Of a stretch of 64,000 bases of DNA, positions 40,501 through 56,740 are shown piece after piece (the stretch's first letter is position 1; every line of letters begins with the position of its first letter). Source of the DNA: Bathymodiolus brooksi. Lineage: Eukaryota > Mollusca > Bivalvia > Mytilida > Modiolidae. Location of the stretch: NCBI GenBank assembly GCA_963680875.1, contig OY804585.1, positions 41,213,414-41,277,413 on the forward strand. Reading direction: 5' to 3'. The position numbers were made by a program, and so were the translations under genes. The notes beneath the pieces are model-generated. The model was not told the DNA's origin, did no database searches, and saw nothing but the letters and a program-made list of their open reading frames with translations.

Positions 40501-43500
40501 CCTTGTTATATTATATATTGTTGTATTGTATAGTATACGTGATAGGTAAACTAGATAATAGATAAACCTGTTGTATTATATAGTATCTGTGATAGATAAA
40601 CTGAATAATAGATAAACTTGTTGTATTATATAGTATCTGTGATAGATAAACTAGATAATAGATAAACTTGTTGTATTATATAGTATCTGTGATAGATACA
40701 CTTGTCATATTATGTATTGTTGTATTGTATAGTATCTGTGATAGATAAACTAGATAATATATAAACTTGTTGTATTATATAGTATCTGTGATAGATAAAC
40801 TAGATAATAGATAAACTTGTTGTATTATATAGTATATGTGATAGATAAACTAGATAATAGATAAAGTTGTTGTATTGTATAGTATCTGTGATAGATAAAC
40901 TAGATAATAGATAAACCTGCTGTATCATATAGTATCTGTGACAGATAAACTAGATAATAGATAAACTTGTTGTATTATATAGTATCTGTGATAGATAAAC
41001 TACATAATAGATAATCTTGTTGTATTATATAGTATCTGTGATAGATAAACTAGATAATAGATAAAATTGTTGTATTACATAGTATCTGTGATAGATAAAC
41101 TAGATAATAGATAAACCTGTTATATTGTATAGTATCTGTGATAGATAAACTAGATAATATATAAACTTGTTATATTATATATTGTTGTATTGTATAGTAT
41201 TCGTGATAGGTAAACTAGATAATAGATAAACCTGTTGTACTATATAGTATCTGTGATAGATAAACTGAATAATAGATAAATTTGTTGTATTATATAGTAT
41301 CTGTGATAGATAAACTAGATAATAGATAAACTTGTTGTATTATATAGTATCTGTGATAGCTAGACTAGATAATAGATAAACTTGTTATATTATATATTGT
41401 TGTATTGTATCGTATCCGTGATAGGTAAACTAGATAATAGATAAACCTATTGTATTATATAGTATCTGTGATAGATAAACTGAATAATAGATAAACTTGT
41501 TGTATTATATAGTATATGTGATAGCTAGACTAGATAATAGATAAACCTGTTATATTATATAGTATCTGTGATAGATAAACTAGATAATAGATAAACTTGT
41601 TGTATTATATATTATCTGTGATAGATAAACTAGATAATAGATAAACTTGTTATATTATATATTGTTGTATTGTATAGTATCCGTGATAGGTAAACTAGAT
41701 AATAGATAAACCTGTTGTATTATATAGTATCTGTGATAGATAAACTGAATAATAGATAAACTTGTTGTATTATATAGTATCTGTGATAGATAAACTGAAT
41801 AATAGATAAATTTGTTGTATTATATAGTATCTGTGATAGCTAGACTAGATAATAGATAAACTTGTTATATTATATATTGTTGTATTGTATCGTATCCGTG
41901 ATAGGTAAACTAGATAATAGATAAACCTATTGTATTATATAGTATCTGTGATAGATAAACTGAATAATAGATAAACTTGTTGTATTATATAGTATATGTG
42001 ATAGCTAGACTAGATAATAGATAAACCTGTTATATTATATAGTATCTGTGATAGATAAACTAGATAATAGATAAACTTGTTGTATTATATATTATCTGTG
42101 ATAGATAAACTAGATAATAGATAAACTTGTTATATTATATATTGTTGTATTATATAGTATCTGTGATAGCTAGACTAGATAATAGATAAACCTGTTATAT
42201 TATATAGTATCTGTGATAGATAAACTAGATAATAGATAAACTTGTTGTATTATATAGTATCTGTGATAGATAAACTAGATAATAGATAAACCTGTTGTAT
42301 TATATAGTATCTGTGATAGATAAACTAGATAATAGATAAACTTGTTGTATTATATAGTATCTGTGATAGATAAACTAGATAATAGATAAACCTGTTGTAT
42401 TATATAGTATCTGTGATAGATAAACTGAATAATAGATAAACTTGTTGTATTATATAGTATCTGTGATAGATAAACTGAATAATAGATAAATTTGTTGTAT
42501 TATATAGTATCTGTGATAGATAAACTAGATAATAGATAAACTTGTTGTATTATATAGTATCTGTGATAGCTAGACTAGATAATAGATAAACTTGTTATAT
42601 TATATATTGTTGTATTGTATAATATCCGTGATAGGTAAACTAGATAATAGATAAACCTATTGTATTATATAGTATCTGTGATAGATAAACTGAATAATAG
42701 ATAAACTTGTTGTATTATATATTATCTGTGATAGATAAACTAGATAATAGATAAACTTGTTATATTATATATTGTTGTATTATATAGTATCTGTGATAGC
42801 TAGAGTAGATAATAGATAAACCTGTTATATTATATAGTATCTGTGATAGATAAACTAGATAATAGATAAACCTGTTGTATTATATAGTATCTGTGATAGA
42901 TAAACTAGATAATAGATAAACTTGTTGTATTATATATTATCTGTGATGGATAAACTAGATAATAGATAAACTTGTTATATTATATATTGTTGTATTATAT
43001 AGTATCTGTGATAGATAGAGTAGATAATAGATAAACTTGTTGTATTATATAGTATCTGTGATAGATAAACTAGATAATAGATTAACCTGTTGTATTATAT
43101 AGTATCTGTGATAGATAAACTGAATAATAGATAAACTTGTTGTATTATATAGTATCTGTGATAGATAAACTGAATAATAGACAAATTTGTTGTATTATAT
43201 AGTATCTGTGATAGATAAACTAGATAATAGATAAACTTGTTGTATTATATAGTATCTGTGATAGCTAGACTAGATAATAGATAAACCTGTTATATTATAT
43301 AGTATCTGTGATAGATAAACTAGATAATAGATAAACTTGTTGTACTATATAGTATCTGTGATAGATAAACTAGATAATAGATAATCTTGTTGTATTATAT
43401 AGTATCTGTGATAGATAAACTAGATAATAGATAAACTTGTTGTATTATATAGTATCTGTGATAGATAAACTGAATAATAGATAAATTTGTTGTATTATAT

Positions 43501-46500
43501 AGTATCTGTGATAGATAAACTAGATAATAGATAAACTTGTTGTATTATATAGTATCTGTGATAGCTAGACTAGATAATAGATAAACTTGTTATATTATAT
43601 ATTGTTGTATTGTATAGTATCCGTGATAGGTAAACTAGATAATAGATAAACCTATTGTATTATATAGTATCTGTGATAGATAAACTGAATAATAGATAAA
43701 CTTGTTGTATTATATAGTATATGTGATAGCTAGACTAGATAATAGATAAACCTGTTATATTATATAGTATCTGTGATAGATAAACTAGATAATAGATAAA
43801 CTTGTTGTATTATATAGTATCTGTGATAGATAAACTAGATAATAGATAAACTTGTTGTATTATATATTATCTGTGATAGATAAACTAGATAATAGATAAA
43901 CTTGTTATATTATATATTGTTGTATTATATAGTATCTGTGATAGCTAGAGTAGATAATAGATAAACCTGTTATATTATATAGTATCTGTGATAGATAAAC
44001 TAGATAATAGATAAACCTGTTGTATTATATAGTATCTGTGATAGATAAACTGAATAATAGATAAACTTGTTGTATTATATAGTATCTGTGATAGATAAAC
44101 TGAATAATAGATAAATTTGTTGTATTATATAGTATCTGTGATAGATAAACTAGATAATAGATAAACTTGTTGTATTATATAGTATCTGTGATAGATAAAC
44201 TAGATAATAGATAAACTTGTTGTATTATATATTATCTGTGATAGATAAACTAGATAATAGATAAACTTGTTATATTATATATTGTTGTATTATATAGTAT
44301 CTGTGATAGCTAGAGTAGATAATAGATAAACCTGTTATATTATATAGTATCTGTGATAGATAAACTAGATAATAGATAAACCTGTTGTATTATATAGTAT
44401 CTGTGATAGATAAACTGAATAATAGATAAACTTGTTGTATTATATAGTATCTGTGATAGATAAACTGAATAATAGATAAATTTGTTGTATTATATAGTAT
44501 CTGTGATAGATAAACTAGATAATAGATAAACTTGTTGTATTATATAGTATCTGTGATAGCTAGACTAGATAATAGATAAACCTGTTATATTATATAGTAT
44601 CTGTGATAGATAAACTAGATAATAGATAAACTTGTTGTACTATATAGTATCTGTGATAGATAAACTAGATAATAGATAATCTTGTTGTATTATATAGTAT
44701 CTGTGATAGATAAACTAGATAATAGATAAACTTGTTGTATTATATAGTATCTGTGATAGATAAACTAGATAATAGATAAACTTGTTGTATTACATAGTAT
44801 CTGTGATAGATAAACTAGATAATAGATAAACTTGTTGTATTATATAGTATCTGTGATAGCTAGACTAGATAATATATAAAATTGTTGTATTATATAGTAT
44901 CTGTGATAGATAAACTAGATAATAGATAAACCTGCTGTATCATATAGTATCTGTGATAGATAAACTAGATAATAGATAAACTTGTTGTATTATATATTAT
45001 CTGTGATAGATAAACTAGATAATAGATAACCTTGTTATATTATATATTGTTGTATTGTATAGTATCCGTGATAGGTAAACTAGATAATAGATAAACCTGT
45101 TGTATTATATAGTATCTGTGATAGATAAACTGAATAATAGATAAACTTGTTGTATTATATAGTATCTGTGATAGATAAACTAGATAATAGATAAACTTGT
45201 TGTATTATATAGTATCTGTGATAGATAAACTTGTCATATTATGTATTGTTGTATTGTATAGTATCTGTGATAGATAAACTAGATAATATATAAACTTGTT
45301 GTATTATATAGTATCTGTGATAGATAAACTAGATAATAGATAAACTTGTTGTATTATATAGTATATGTGATAGATAAACTAGATAATAGATAAAGTTGTT
45401 GTATTGTATAGTATCTGTGATAGATAAACTAGATAATAGATAAACCTGCTGTATCATATAGTATCTGTGACAGATAAACTAGATAATAGATAAACTTGTT
45501 GTATTATATAGTATCTGTGATAGATAAACTAGATAATAGATAAACTTGTTGTACTATATAGTATCTGTGATAGATAAACTACATAATAGATAATCTTGTT
45601 GTATTATATAGTATCTGTGATAGATAAACTAGATAATAGATAAACTTGTTGTATTACATAGTATCTGTGATAGATAAACTAGATAATAGATAAACTTGTT
45701 GTATTATATAGTATCTGTGATAGCTAGACTAGATAATATATAAAATTGTTGTATTATATAGTATCTGTGATAGATAAACTAGATAATAGATAAACCTGCT
45801 GTATCATATAGTATCTGTGATAGATAAACTGAATAATAGATAAACTTGTTGTATTATATAGTATCTGTAATAGATAAACTAGATAATAGATAAACTTGTT
45901 GTATTATATAGTATCTGTGATAGATAAACTTGTCATATTATGTATTGTTGTATTGTATAGTATCTGTGATAGATAAACTAGATAATATATAAAGTTGTTG
46001 TATTATATAGTATATGTGATAGATAAACTAGATAATAGATAAACTTGTTGTATTATATAGTTTATGTGATAGATAAACTAGATAATAGATAAAGTTGTTG
46101 TATTGTATAGTATCTGTGATAGATAAACTAGATAATAGATAAACCTGCTGTATCATATAGTATCTGTGATAGATAAACTAGATAATAGATAAACTTGTTG
46201 TATTATATAGTATCTGTGATAGATAAACTTGTCATATTATGTATTGTTGTATTGTATAGTATCTGTGATAGATAAACTAGATAATATATAAACTTGTTGT
46301 ATTATATAGTATCTGTGATAGATAAACTTGTCATATTATGTATTGTTGTATTGTATAGTATCTGTGATAGATAAACTAGATAATATATAAACTTGTTGTA
46401 TTATATAGTATATGTGATAGATAAACTAGATAATAGATAAACTTGTTGTATTATATAGTTTATGTGATAGATAAACTAGATAATAGATAAAGTTGTTGTG

Positions 46501-49500
46501 TTGTATAGTATCTGTGATAGATAAACTAGATAATAGATAAACCTGCTGTATCATATAGTATCTGTGATAGATAAACTAGATAATAGATAAACTTGTTGTA
46601 TTATATAGTATCTGTGATAGATAAACTTGTCATATTATGTATTGTTGTATTGTATAGTATCTGTGATAGATAAACTAGATAATATATAAACTTGTTGTAT
46701 TATATAGTATATGTGATAGATAAACTAGATAATAGATAAACTTGTTGTATTATATAGTTTATGTGATAGATAAACTAGATAATAGATAAAGTTGTTGTAT
46801 TGTATAGTATCTCTGATAGATAAACTAGATAATAGATAAACCTGCTGTATCATATAGTATCTGTGATAGATAAACTAGATAATAGATAAACTTGTTGTAT
46901 TATATAGTATCTGTGATAGATAAACTTGTCATATTATGTATTGTTGTATTGTATAGTATCTGTGATAGATAAACTAGATAATATATAAACTTGTTGTATT
47001 ATATAGTATCTGTGATAGATAAACTTGTCATATTATGTATTGTTGTATTGTATAGTATCTGTGATAGATAAACTAGATAATATATAAACTTGTATTATAT
47101 AGTATATGTGATAGATAAACTAGATAATAGATAAACTTGTTGTATTATATAGTTTATGTGATAGATAAACTAGATAATAGATAAAGTTGTTGTATTGTAT
47201 AGTATCTGTGATAGATAAACTAGATAATAGATAAACCTGCTGTATCATATAGTATCTGTGATAGATAAACTAGATAATAGATAAACTTGTTGTATTATAT
47301 AGTATCTGTGATAGATAAACTTGTCATATTATGTATTGTTGTATTGTATAGTATCTGTGATAGATAAACTAGATAATATATAAACTTGTTGTATTATATA
47401 GTATATGTGATAGATAAACTAGATAATAGATAAACTTGTTGTATTATATAGTTTATGTGATAGATAAACTAGATAATAGATAAAGTTGTTGTATTGTATA
47501 GTATCTGTGATAGATAAACTAGATAATAGATAAACCTGCTGTATCATATAGTATCTGTGATAGATAAACTAGATAATAGATAAACTTGTTGTACTATATA
47601 GTATCTGTGATAGATAAACTAGATAATAGATAATCTTGTTGTATTATATAGTATCTGTGATAGATAAACTAGATAATAGATAAACTTGTTGTATTATATA
47701 GTATCTGTGATAGATAAACTAGATAATAGATAAACTTGTTGTATTACATAGTATCTGTGATAGATAAACTAGATAATAGATAAACTTGTTGTATTATATA
47801 GTATCTGTGATAGCTAGACTAGATAATATATAAAATTGTTGTATTATATAGTATCTGTGATAGATAAACTAGATAATAGATAAACCTGCTGTATCATATA
47901 GTATCTGTGATAGATAAACTAGATAATAGATAAACTTGTTGTATTATATATTATCTGTGATAGATAAACTAGATAATAGATAACCTTGTTATATTATATA
48001 TGGTTGTATTGTATAGTATACGTGATAGGTAAACTAGATAATAGATAAACCTGTTGTATTATATAGTATCTGTGATAGATAAACTGAATAATAGATAAAC
48101 TTGTTGTATTATATAGTATCTGTGATAGATAAACTAGATAATAGATAAACTTGTTGTATTATATAGTATCTGTGATAGATACACTTGTCATATTATGTAT
48201 TGTTGTATTGTATAGTATCTGTGATAGATAAACTAGATAATATATAAACTTGTTGTATTATATAGTATCTGTGATAGATAAACTAGATAATAGATAAACT
48301 TGTTGTATTATATAGTATATGTGATAGATAAACTAGATAATAGATAAAGTTGTTGTATTGTATAGTATCTGTGATAGATAAACTAGATAATAGATAAACC
48401 TGCTGTATCATATAGTATCTGTGACAGATAAACTAGATAATAGATAAACTTGTTGTATTATATAGTATCTGTGATAGATAAACTACATAATAGATAATCT
48501 TGTTGTATTATATAGTATCTGTGATAGATAAACTAGATAATAGATAAAATTGTTGTATTACATAGTATCTGTGATAGATAAACTAGATAATAGATAAACC
48601 TGTTATATTGTATAGTATCTGTGATAGATAAACTAGATAATAGATAAAGTTGTTGCATTGTATAGTATCTGTGATAGATAAACTAGATAATATATAAACT
48701 TGTTGTATTATATAGTATCTGTGATAGATAAACTAGATAATAGATAAACTTGTTATATTATATAGTATCTGTGATAGATAAACTAGATAATAGATAAACC
48801 TGTTGTATTATATATTATCTGTGATAGATAAACTAGATAATAGATAAACTTGTTCTATTATATATTGTTGTATTGTATAGTATCTGTGATAGATAAACTA
48901 AATAATAGATAAACCTGTTGTATTATATAGTATCTGTGATAGATAAACTAGATAATATATAAACTTGTTATATTATATATTGTTGTATTGTATAGTATTC
49001 GTGATAGGTAAACTAGATAATAGATAAACCTGTTGTACTATATAGTATCTGTGATAGATAAACTGAATAATAGATAAATTTGTTGTATTATATAGTATCT
49101 GTGATAGATAAACTAGATAATAGATAAACTTGTTGTATTATATAGTATCTGTGATAGCTAGACTAGATAATAGATAAACTTGTTATATTATATATTGTTG
49201 TATTGTATCGTATCCGTGATAGGTAAACTAGATAATAGATAAACCTATTGTATTATATAGTATCTGTGATAGATAAACTGAATAATAGATAAACTTGTTG
49301 TATTATATAGTATATGTGATAGCTAGACTAGATAATAGATAAACCTGTTATATTATATAGTATCTGTGATAGATAAACTAGATAATAGATAAACTTGTTG
49401 TATTATATATTATCTGTGATAGATAAACTAGATAATAGATAAACTTGTTATATTATATATTGTTGTATTGTATAGTATCCGTGATAGGTAAACTAGATAA

Positions 49501-49558
49501 TAGATAAACCTGTTGTATTATATAGTATCTGTGATAGATAAACTGAATAATAGATAAA
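40501..49558 (-). repeat. 4,529-bp period in the right arm
   Basis: TAGATAACCTTGTTATATT (CCTTG at 40,501) recurs at 45,030, and the rare GTGACAGATAAAC (40,938) recurs at 45,467. Both pairs are 4,529 bp apart. The same GTGACAG mark returns near 48,422, 50,841 and 60,027. This offset overlaps the 7,483-bp period, so the stretch has been copied more than once with different endpoints. The outer limit is estimated from two periods. Confidence 0.68.
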
Positions 49559-52500
49559 CTTGTTGTATTATATAGTATCTGTGATAGATAAACTGAATAA
49601 TAGATAAATTTGTTGTATTATATAGTATCTGTGATAGCTAGACTAGATAATAGATAAACTTGTTATATTATATATTGTTGTATTGTATCGTATCCGTGAT
49701 AGGTAAACTAGATAATAGATAAACCTATTGTATTATATAGTATCTGTGATAGATAAACTGAATAATAGATAAACTTGTTGTATTATATAGTATATGTGAT
49801 AGCTAGACTAGATAATAGATAAACCTGTTATATTATATAGTATCTGTGATAGATAAACTAGATAATAGATAAACTTGTTGTATTATATATTATCTGTGAT
49901 AGATAAACTAGATAATAGATAAACTTGTTATATTATATATTGTTGTATTATATAGTATCTGTGATAGCTAGACTAGATAATAGATAAACCTGTTATATTA
50001 TATAGTATCTGTGATAGATAAACTAGATAATAGATAAACTTGTTGTATTATATAGTATCTGTGATAGATAAACTAGATAATAGATAAACCTGTTGTATTA
50101 TATAGTATCTGTGATAGATAAACTAGATAATAGATAAACTTGTTATATTATATATTGTTGTATTGTATCGTATCCGTGATAGGTAAACTAGATAATAGAT
50201 AAACCTATTGTATTATATAGTATCTGTGATAGATAAACTGAATAATAGATAAACTTGTTGTATTATATAGTATATGTGATAGCTAGACTAGATAATAGAT
50301 AAACCTGTTATATTATATAGTATCTGTGATAGATAAACTAGATAATAGATAAACTTGTTGTATTATATATTATCTGTGATAGATAAACTAGATAATAGAT
50401 AACCTTGTTATATTATATATGGTTGTATTGTATAGTATACGTGATAGGTAAACTAGATAATAGATAAACCTGTTGTATTATATAGTATCTGTGATAGATA
50501 AACTGAATAATAGATAAACTTGTTGTATTATATAGTATCTGTGATAGATAAACTAGATAATAGATAAACTTGTTGTATTATATAGTATCTGTGATAGATA
50601 CACTTGTCATATTATGTATTGTTGTATTGTATAGTATCTGTGATAGATAAACTAGATAATATATAAACTTGTTGTATTATATAGTATCTGTGATAGATAA
50701 ACTAGATAATAGATAAACTTGTTGTATTATATAGTATATGTGATAGATAAACTAGATAATAGATAAAGTTGTTGTATTGTATAGTATCTGTGATAGATAA
50801 ACTAGATAATAGATAAACCTGCTGTATCATATAGTATCTGTGACAGATAAACTAGATAATAGATAAACTTGTTGTATTATATAGTATCTGTGATAGATAA
50901 ACTACATAATAGATAATCTTGTTGTATTATATAGTATCTGTGATAGATAAACTAGATAATAGATAAAATTGTTGTATTACATAGTATCTGTGATAGATAA
51001 ACTAGATAATAGATAAACCTGTTATATTGTATAGTATCTGTGATAGATAAACTAGATAATAGATAAAGTTGTTGCATTGTATAGTATCTGTGATAGATAA
51101 ACTAGATAATATATAAACTTGTTGTATTATATAGTATCTGTGATAGATAAACTAGATAATAGATAAACTTGTTATATTATATAGTATCTGTGATAGATAA
51201 ACTAGATAATAGATAAACCTGTTGTATTATATATTATCTGTGATAGATAAACTAGATAATAGATAAACTTGTTCTATTATATATTGTTGTATTGTATAGT
51301 ATCTGTGATAGATAAACTAAATAATAGATAAACCTGTTGTATTATATAGTATCTGTGATAGATAAACTAGATAATATATAAACTTGTTATATTATATATT
51401 GTTGTATTGTATAGTATTCGTGATAGGTAAACTAGATAATAGATAAACCTGTTGTACTATATAGTATCTGTGATAGATAAACTGAATAATAGATAAATTT
51501 GTTGTATTATATAGTATCTGTGATAGATAAACTAGATAATAGATAAACTTGTTGTATTATATAGTATCTGTGATAGCTAGACTAGATAATAGATAAACTT
51601 GTTATATTATATATTGTTGTATTGTATCGTATCCGTGATAGGTAAACTAGATAATAGATAAACCTATTGTATTATATAGTATCTGTGATAGATAAACTGA
51701 ATAATAGATAAACTTGTTGTATTATATAGTATATGTGATAGCTAGACTAGATAATAGATAAACCTGTTATATTATATAGTATCTGTGATAGATAAACTAG
51801 ATAATAGATAAACTTGTTGTATTATATATTATCTGTGATAGATAAACTAGATAATAGATAAACTTGTTATATTATATATTGTTGTATTGTATAGTATCCG
51901 TGATAGGTAAACTAGATAATAGATAAACCTGTTGTATTATATAGTATCTGTGATAGATAAACTGAATAATAGATAAACTTGTTGTATTATATAGTATCTG
52001 TGATAGATAAACTGAATAATAGATAAATTTGTTGTATTATATAGTATCTGTGATAGCTAGACTAGATAATAGATAAACTTGTTATATTATATATTGTTGT
52101 ATTGTATCGTATCCGTGATAGGTAAACTAGATAATAGATAAACCTATTGTATTATATAGTATCTGTGATAGATAAACTGAATAATAGATAAACTTGTTGT
52201 ATTATATAGTATATGTGATAGCTAGACTAGATAATAGATAAACCTGTTATATTATATAGTATCTGTGATAGATAAACTAGATAATAGATAAACTTGTTGT
52301 ATTATATATTATCTGTGATAGATAAACTAGATAATAGATAAACTTGTTATATTATATATTGTTGTATTATATAGTATCTGTGATAGCTAGACTAGATAAT
52401 AGATAAACCTGTTATATTATATAGTATCTGTGATAGATAAACTAGATAATAGATAAACTTGTTGTATTATATAGTATCTGTGATAGATAAACTAGATAAT

Positions 52501-52838
52501 AGATAAACCTGTTGTATTATATAGTATCTGTGATAGATAAACTAGATAATAGATAAACTTGTTGTATTATATAGTATCTGTGATAGATAAACTAGATAAT
52601 AGATAAACCTGTTGTATTATATAGTATCTGTGATAGATAAACTGAATAATAGATAAACTTGTTGTATTATATAGTATCTGTGATAGATAAACTGAATAAT
52701 AGATAAATTTGTTGTATTATATAGTATCTGTGATAGATAAACTAGATAATAGATAAACTTGTTGTATTATATAGTATCTGTGATAGCTAGACTAGATAAT
52801 AGATAAACTTGTTATATTATATATTGTTGTATTGTATA
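48001..52838 (-). repeat. 2,419-bp tandem duplication in the right arm
   Basis: TATATGGTTGTATTG is seen only at 48,001 and 50,420 (TGG position). The ACACTTGTCATATT mark (48,182/50,601), the GTTGCATTG mark (48,652/51,071) and the GTTCTATTATATATTG mark (48,852/51,271) keep the same 2,419-bp offset. The corresponding positions at 40,518 and near 59,607 have TTG in place of TGG, so the T-to-G change predates only this duplication. The end is estimated from two periods. Confidence 0.82.
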
Positions 52839-55800
52839 ATATCCGTGATAGGTAAACTAGATAATAGATAAACCTATTGTATTATATAGTATCTGTGATA
52901 GATAAACTGAATAATAGATAAACTTGTTGTATTATATATTATCTGTGATAGATAAACTAGATAATAGATAAACTTGTTATATTATATATTGTTGTATTAT
53001 ATAGTATCTGTGATAGCTAGAGTAGATAATAGATAAACCTGTTATATTATATAGTATCTGTGATAGATAAACTAGATAATAGATAAACCTGTTGTATTAT
53101 ATAGTATCTGTGATAGATAAACTGAATAATAGATAAACTTGTTGTATTATATAGTATCTGTGATAGATAAACTGAATAATAGATAAATTTGTTGTATTAT
53201 ATAGTATCTGTGATAGATAAACTAGATAATAGATAAACTTGTTGTATATATAGTATCTGTGATAGATAAACTAGATAATAGATAAACTTGTTGTATTATA
53301 TATTATCTGTGATGGATAAACTAGATAATAGATAAACTTGTTATATTATATATTGTTGTATTATATAGTATCTGTGATAGCTAGAGTAGATAATAGATAA
53401 ACTTGTTGTATTATATAGTATCTGTGATAGATAAACTAGATAATAGATAAACCTGTTGTATTATATAGTATCTGTGATAGATAAACTGAATAATAGATAA
53501 ACTTGTTGTATTATATAGTATCTGTGATAGATAAACTGAATAATAGACAAATTTGTTGTATTATATAGTATCTGTGATAGCTAGAGTAGATAATAGATAA
53601 ACTTGTTGTATTATATAGTATCTGTGATAGATAAACTAGATAATAGATAAACCTGTTGTATTATATAGTATCTGTGATAGATAAACTGAATAATAGATAA
53701 ACTTGTTGTATTATATAGTATCTGTGATAGATAAACTGAATAATAGACAAATTTGTTGTATTATATAGTATCTGTGATAGATAAACTAGATAATAGATAA
53801 ACTTGTTGTATTATATAGTATCTGTGATAGCTAGACTAGATAATAGATAAACCTGTTATATTATATAGTATCTGTGATAGATAAACTAGATAATAGATAA
53901 AGTTGTTGCATTGTATAGTATCTGTGATAGATAAACTAGATAATATATAAACTTGTTGTATTATATAGTATCTGTGATAGATAAACTAGATAATAGATAA
54001 ACTTGTTATATTATATAGTATCTGTGATAGATAAACTAGATAATAGATAAACCTGTTGTATTATATATTATCTGTGATAGATAAACTAGATAATAGATAA
54101 ACTTGTTCTATTATATATTGTTGTATTGTATAGTATCTGTGATAGATAAACTAAATAATAGATAAACCTGTTGTATTATATAGTATCTGTGATAGATAAA
54201 CTAGATAATATATAAACTTGTTATATTATATATTGTTGTATTGTATAGTATTCGTGATAGGTAAACTAGATAATAGATAAACCTGTTGTACTATATAGTA
54301 TCTGTGATAGATAAACTGAATAATAGATAAATTTGTTGTATTATATAGTATCTGTGATAGATAAACTAGATAATAGATAAACTTGTTGTATTATATAGTA
54401 TCTGTGATAGCTAGACTAGATAATAGATAAACTTGTTATATTATATATTGTTGTATTGTATCGTATCCGTGATAGGTAAACTAGATAATAGATAAACCTA
54501 TTGTATTATATAGTATCTGTGATAGATAAACTGAATAATAGATAAACTTGTTGTATTATATAGTATATGTGATAGCTAGACTAGATAATAGATAAACCTG
54601 TTATATTATATAGTATCTGTGATAGATAAACTAGATAATAGATAAACTTGTTGTATTATATATTATCTGTGATAGATAAACTAGATAATAGATAAACTTG
54701 TTATATTATATATTGTTGTATTGTATAGTATCCGTGATAGGTAAACTAGATAATAGATAAACCTGTTGTATTATATAGTATCTGTGATAGATAAACTGAA
54801 TAATAGATAAACTTGTTGTATTATATAGTATCTGTGATAGATAAACTGAATAATAGATAAATTTGTTGTATTATATAGTATCTGTGATAGCTAGACTAGA
54901 TAATAGATAAACTTGTTATATTATATATTGTTGTATTGTATCGTATCCGTGATAGGTAAACTAGATAATAGATAAACCTATTGTATTATATAGTATCTGT
55001 GATAGATAAACTGAATAATAGATAAACTTGTTGTATTATATAGTATATGTGATAGCTAGACTAGATAATAGATAAACCTGTTATATTATATAGTATCTGT
55101 GATAGATAAACTAGATAATAGATAAACTTGTTGTATTATATATTATCTGTGATAGATAAACTAGATAATAGATAAACTTGTTATATTATATATTGTTGTA
55201 TTATATAGTATCTGTGATAGCTAGACTAGATAATAGATAAACCTGTTATATTATATAGTATCTGTGATAGATAAACTAGATAATAGATAAACTTGTTGTA
55301 TTATATAGTATCTGTGATAGATAAACTAGATAATAGATAAACCTGTTGTATTATATAGTATCTGTGATAGATAAACTAGATAATAGATAAACTTGTTGTA
55401 TTATATAGTATCTGTGATAGATAAACTAGATAATAGATAAACCTGTTGTATTATATAGTATCTGTGATAGATAAACTGAATAATAGATAAACTTGTTGTA
55501 TTATATAGTATCTGTGATAGATAAACTGAATAATAGATAAATTTGTTGTATTATATAGTATCTGTGATAGATAAACTAGATAATAGATAAACTTGTTGTA
55601 TTATATAGTATCTGTGATAGCTAGACTAGATAATAGATAAACTTGTTATATTATATATTGTTGTATTGTATAATATCCGTGATAGGTAAACTAGATAATA
55701 GATAAACCTATTGTATTATATAGTATCTGTGATAGATAAACTGAATAATAGATAAACTTGTTGTATTATATATTATCTGTGATAGATAAACTAGATAATA

Positions 55801-56740
55801 GATAAACTTGTTATATTATATATTGTTGTATTATATAGTATCTGTGATAGCTAGAGTAGATAATAGATAAACCTGTTATATTATATAGTATCTGTGATAG
55901 ATAAACTAGATAATAGATAAACCTGTTGTATTATATAGTATCTGTGATAGATAAACTGAATAATAGATAAACTTGTTGTATTATATAGTATCTGTGATAG
56001 ATAAACTGAATAATAGATAAATTTGTTGTATTATATAGTATCTGTGATAGATAAACTAGATAATAGATAAACTTGTTGTATATATAGTATCTGTGATAGA
56101 TAAACTAGATAATAGATAAACTTGTTGTATTATATATTATCTGTGATGGATAAACTAGATAATATATAAACTTGTTATATTATATATTGTTGTATTATAT
56201 AGTATCTGTGATAGCTAGAGTAGATAATAGATAAACTTGTTGTATTATATAGTATCTGTGATAGATAAACTAGATAATAGATAAACCTGTTGTATTATAT
56301 AGTATCTGTGATAGATAAACTGAATAATAGATAAACTTGTTGTATTATATAGTATCTGTGATAGATAAACTGAATAATAGACAAATTTGTTGTATTATAT
56401 AGTATCTGTGATAGCTAGAGTAGATAATAGATAAACTTGTTGTATTATATAGTATCTGTGATAGATAAACTAGATAATAGATAAACCTGTTGTATTATAT
56501 AGTATCTGTGATAGATAAACTGAATAATAGATAAACTTGTTGTATTATATAGTATCTGTGATAGATAAACTGAATAATAGACAAATTTGTTGTATTATAT
56601 AGTATCTGTGATAGATAAACTAGATAATAGATAAACTTGTTGTATTATATAGTATCTGTGATAGCTAGACTAGATAATAGATAAACCTGTTATATTATAT
56701 AGTATCTGTGATAGATAAACTAGATAATAGATAAACTTGT
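51071..56740 (-). repeat. 2,834-bp tandem duplication in the right arm
   Basis: GTTGCATTG (51,071/53,905), GTTCTATTATATATTG (51,271/54,105) and the 2-bp deletion form GTTGTATATATAG (53,241/56,075) are each 2,834 bp apart. The block carries a series of 65-mer plus CCGTGATAGG pairs and the GATAGCTAGAG units. Together with the 2,419-bp offset it gives three successive copies of the GTTCTATT region (48,852, 51,271, 54,105), and a fourth at 60,457. Confidence 0.8.

Larger units (their letters stand above)
38449..54000 (-). repeat. 7,483-bp period in the right arm
   Basis: Several rare marks recur 7,483 bp apart. These are a GTCAT mark (38,449/45,932), TTGTTGTGTTGTATAG (about 39,014/46,497), the 3-bp deletion AAACTTGTATTATATAG (C at 39,606/47,089) and AGTATACGTGATAGG (TATACG at 40,534/48,017). 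Just upstream the GATAGCTAGACTAGATAATATA marks are 7,732 bp apart (37,991/45,723), so the second copy has lost 249 bp there. The stated end is approximate, because rearranged 2.4 and 2.8 kb repeats interrupt the second copy. Confidence 0.72.
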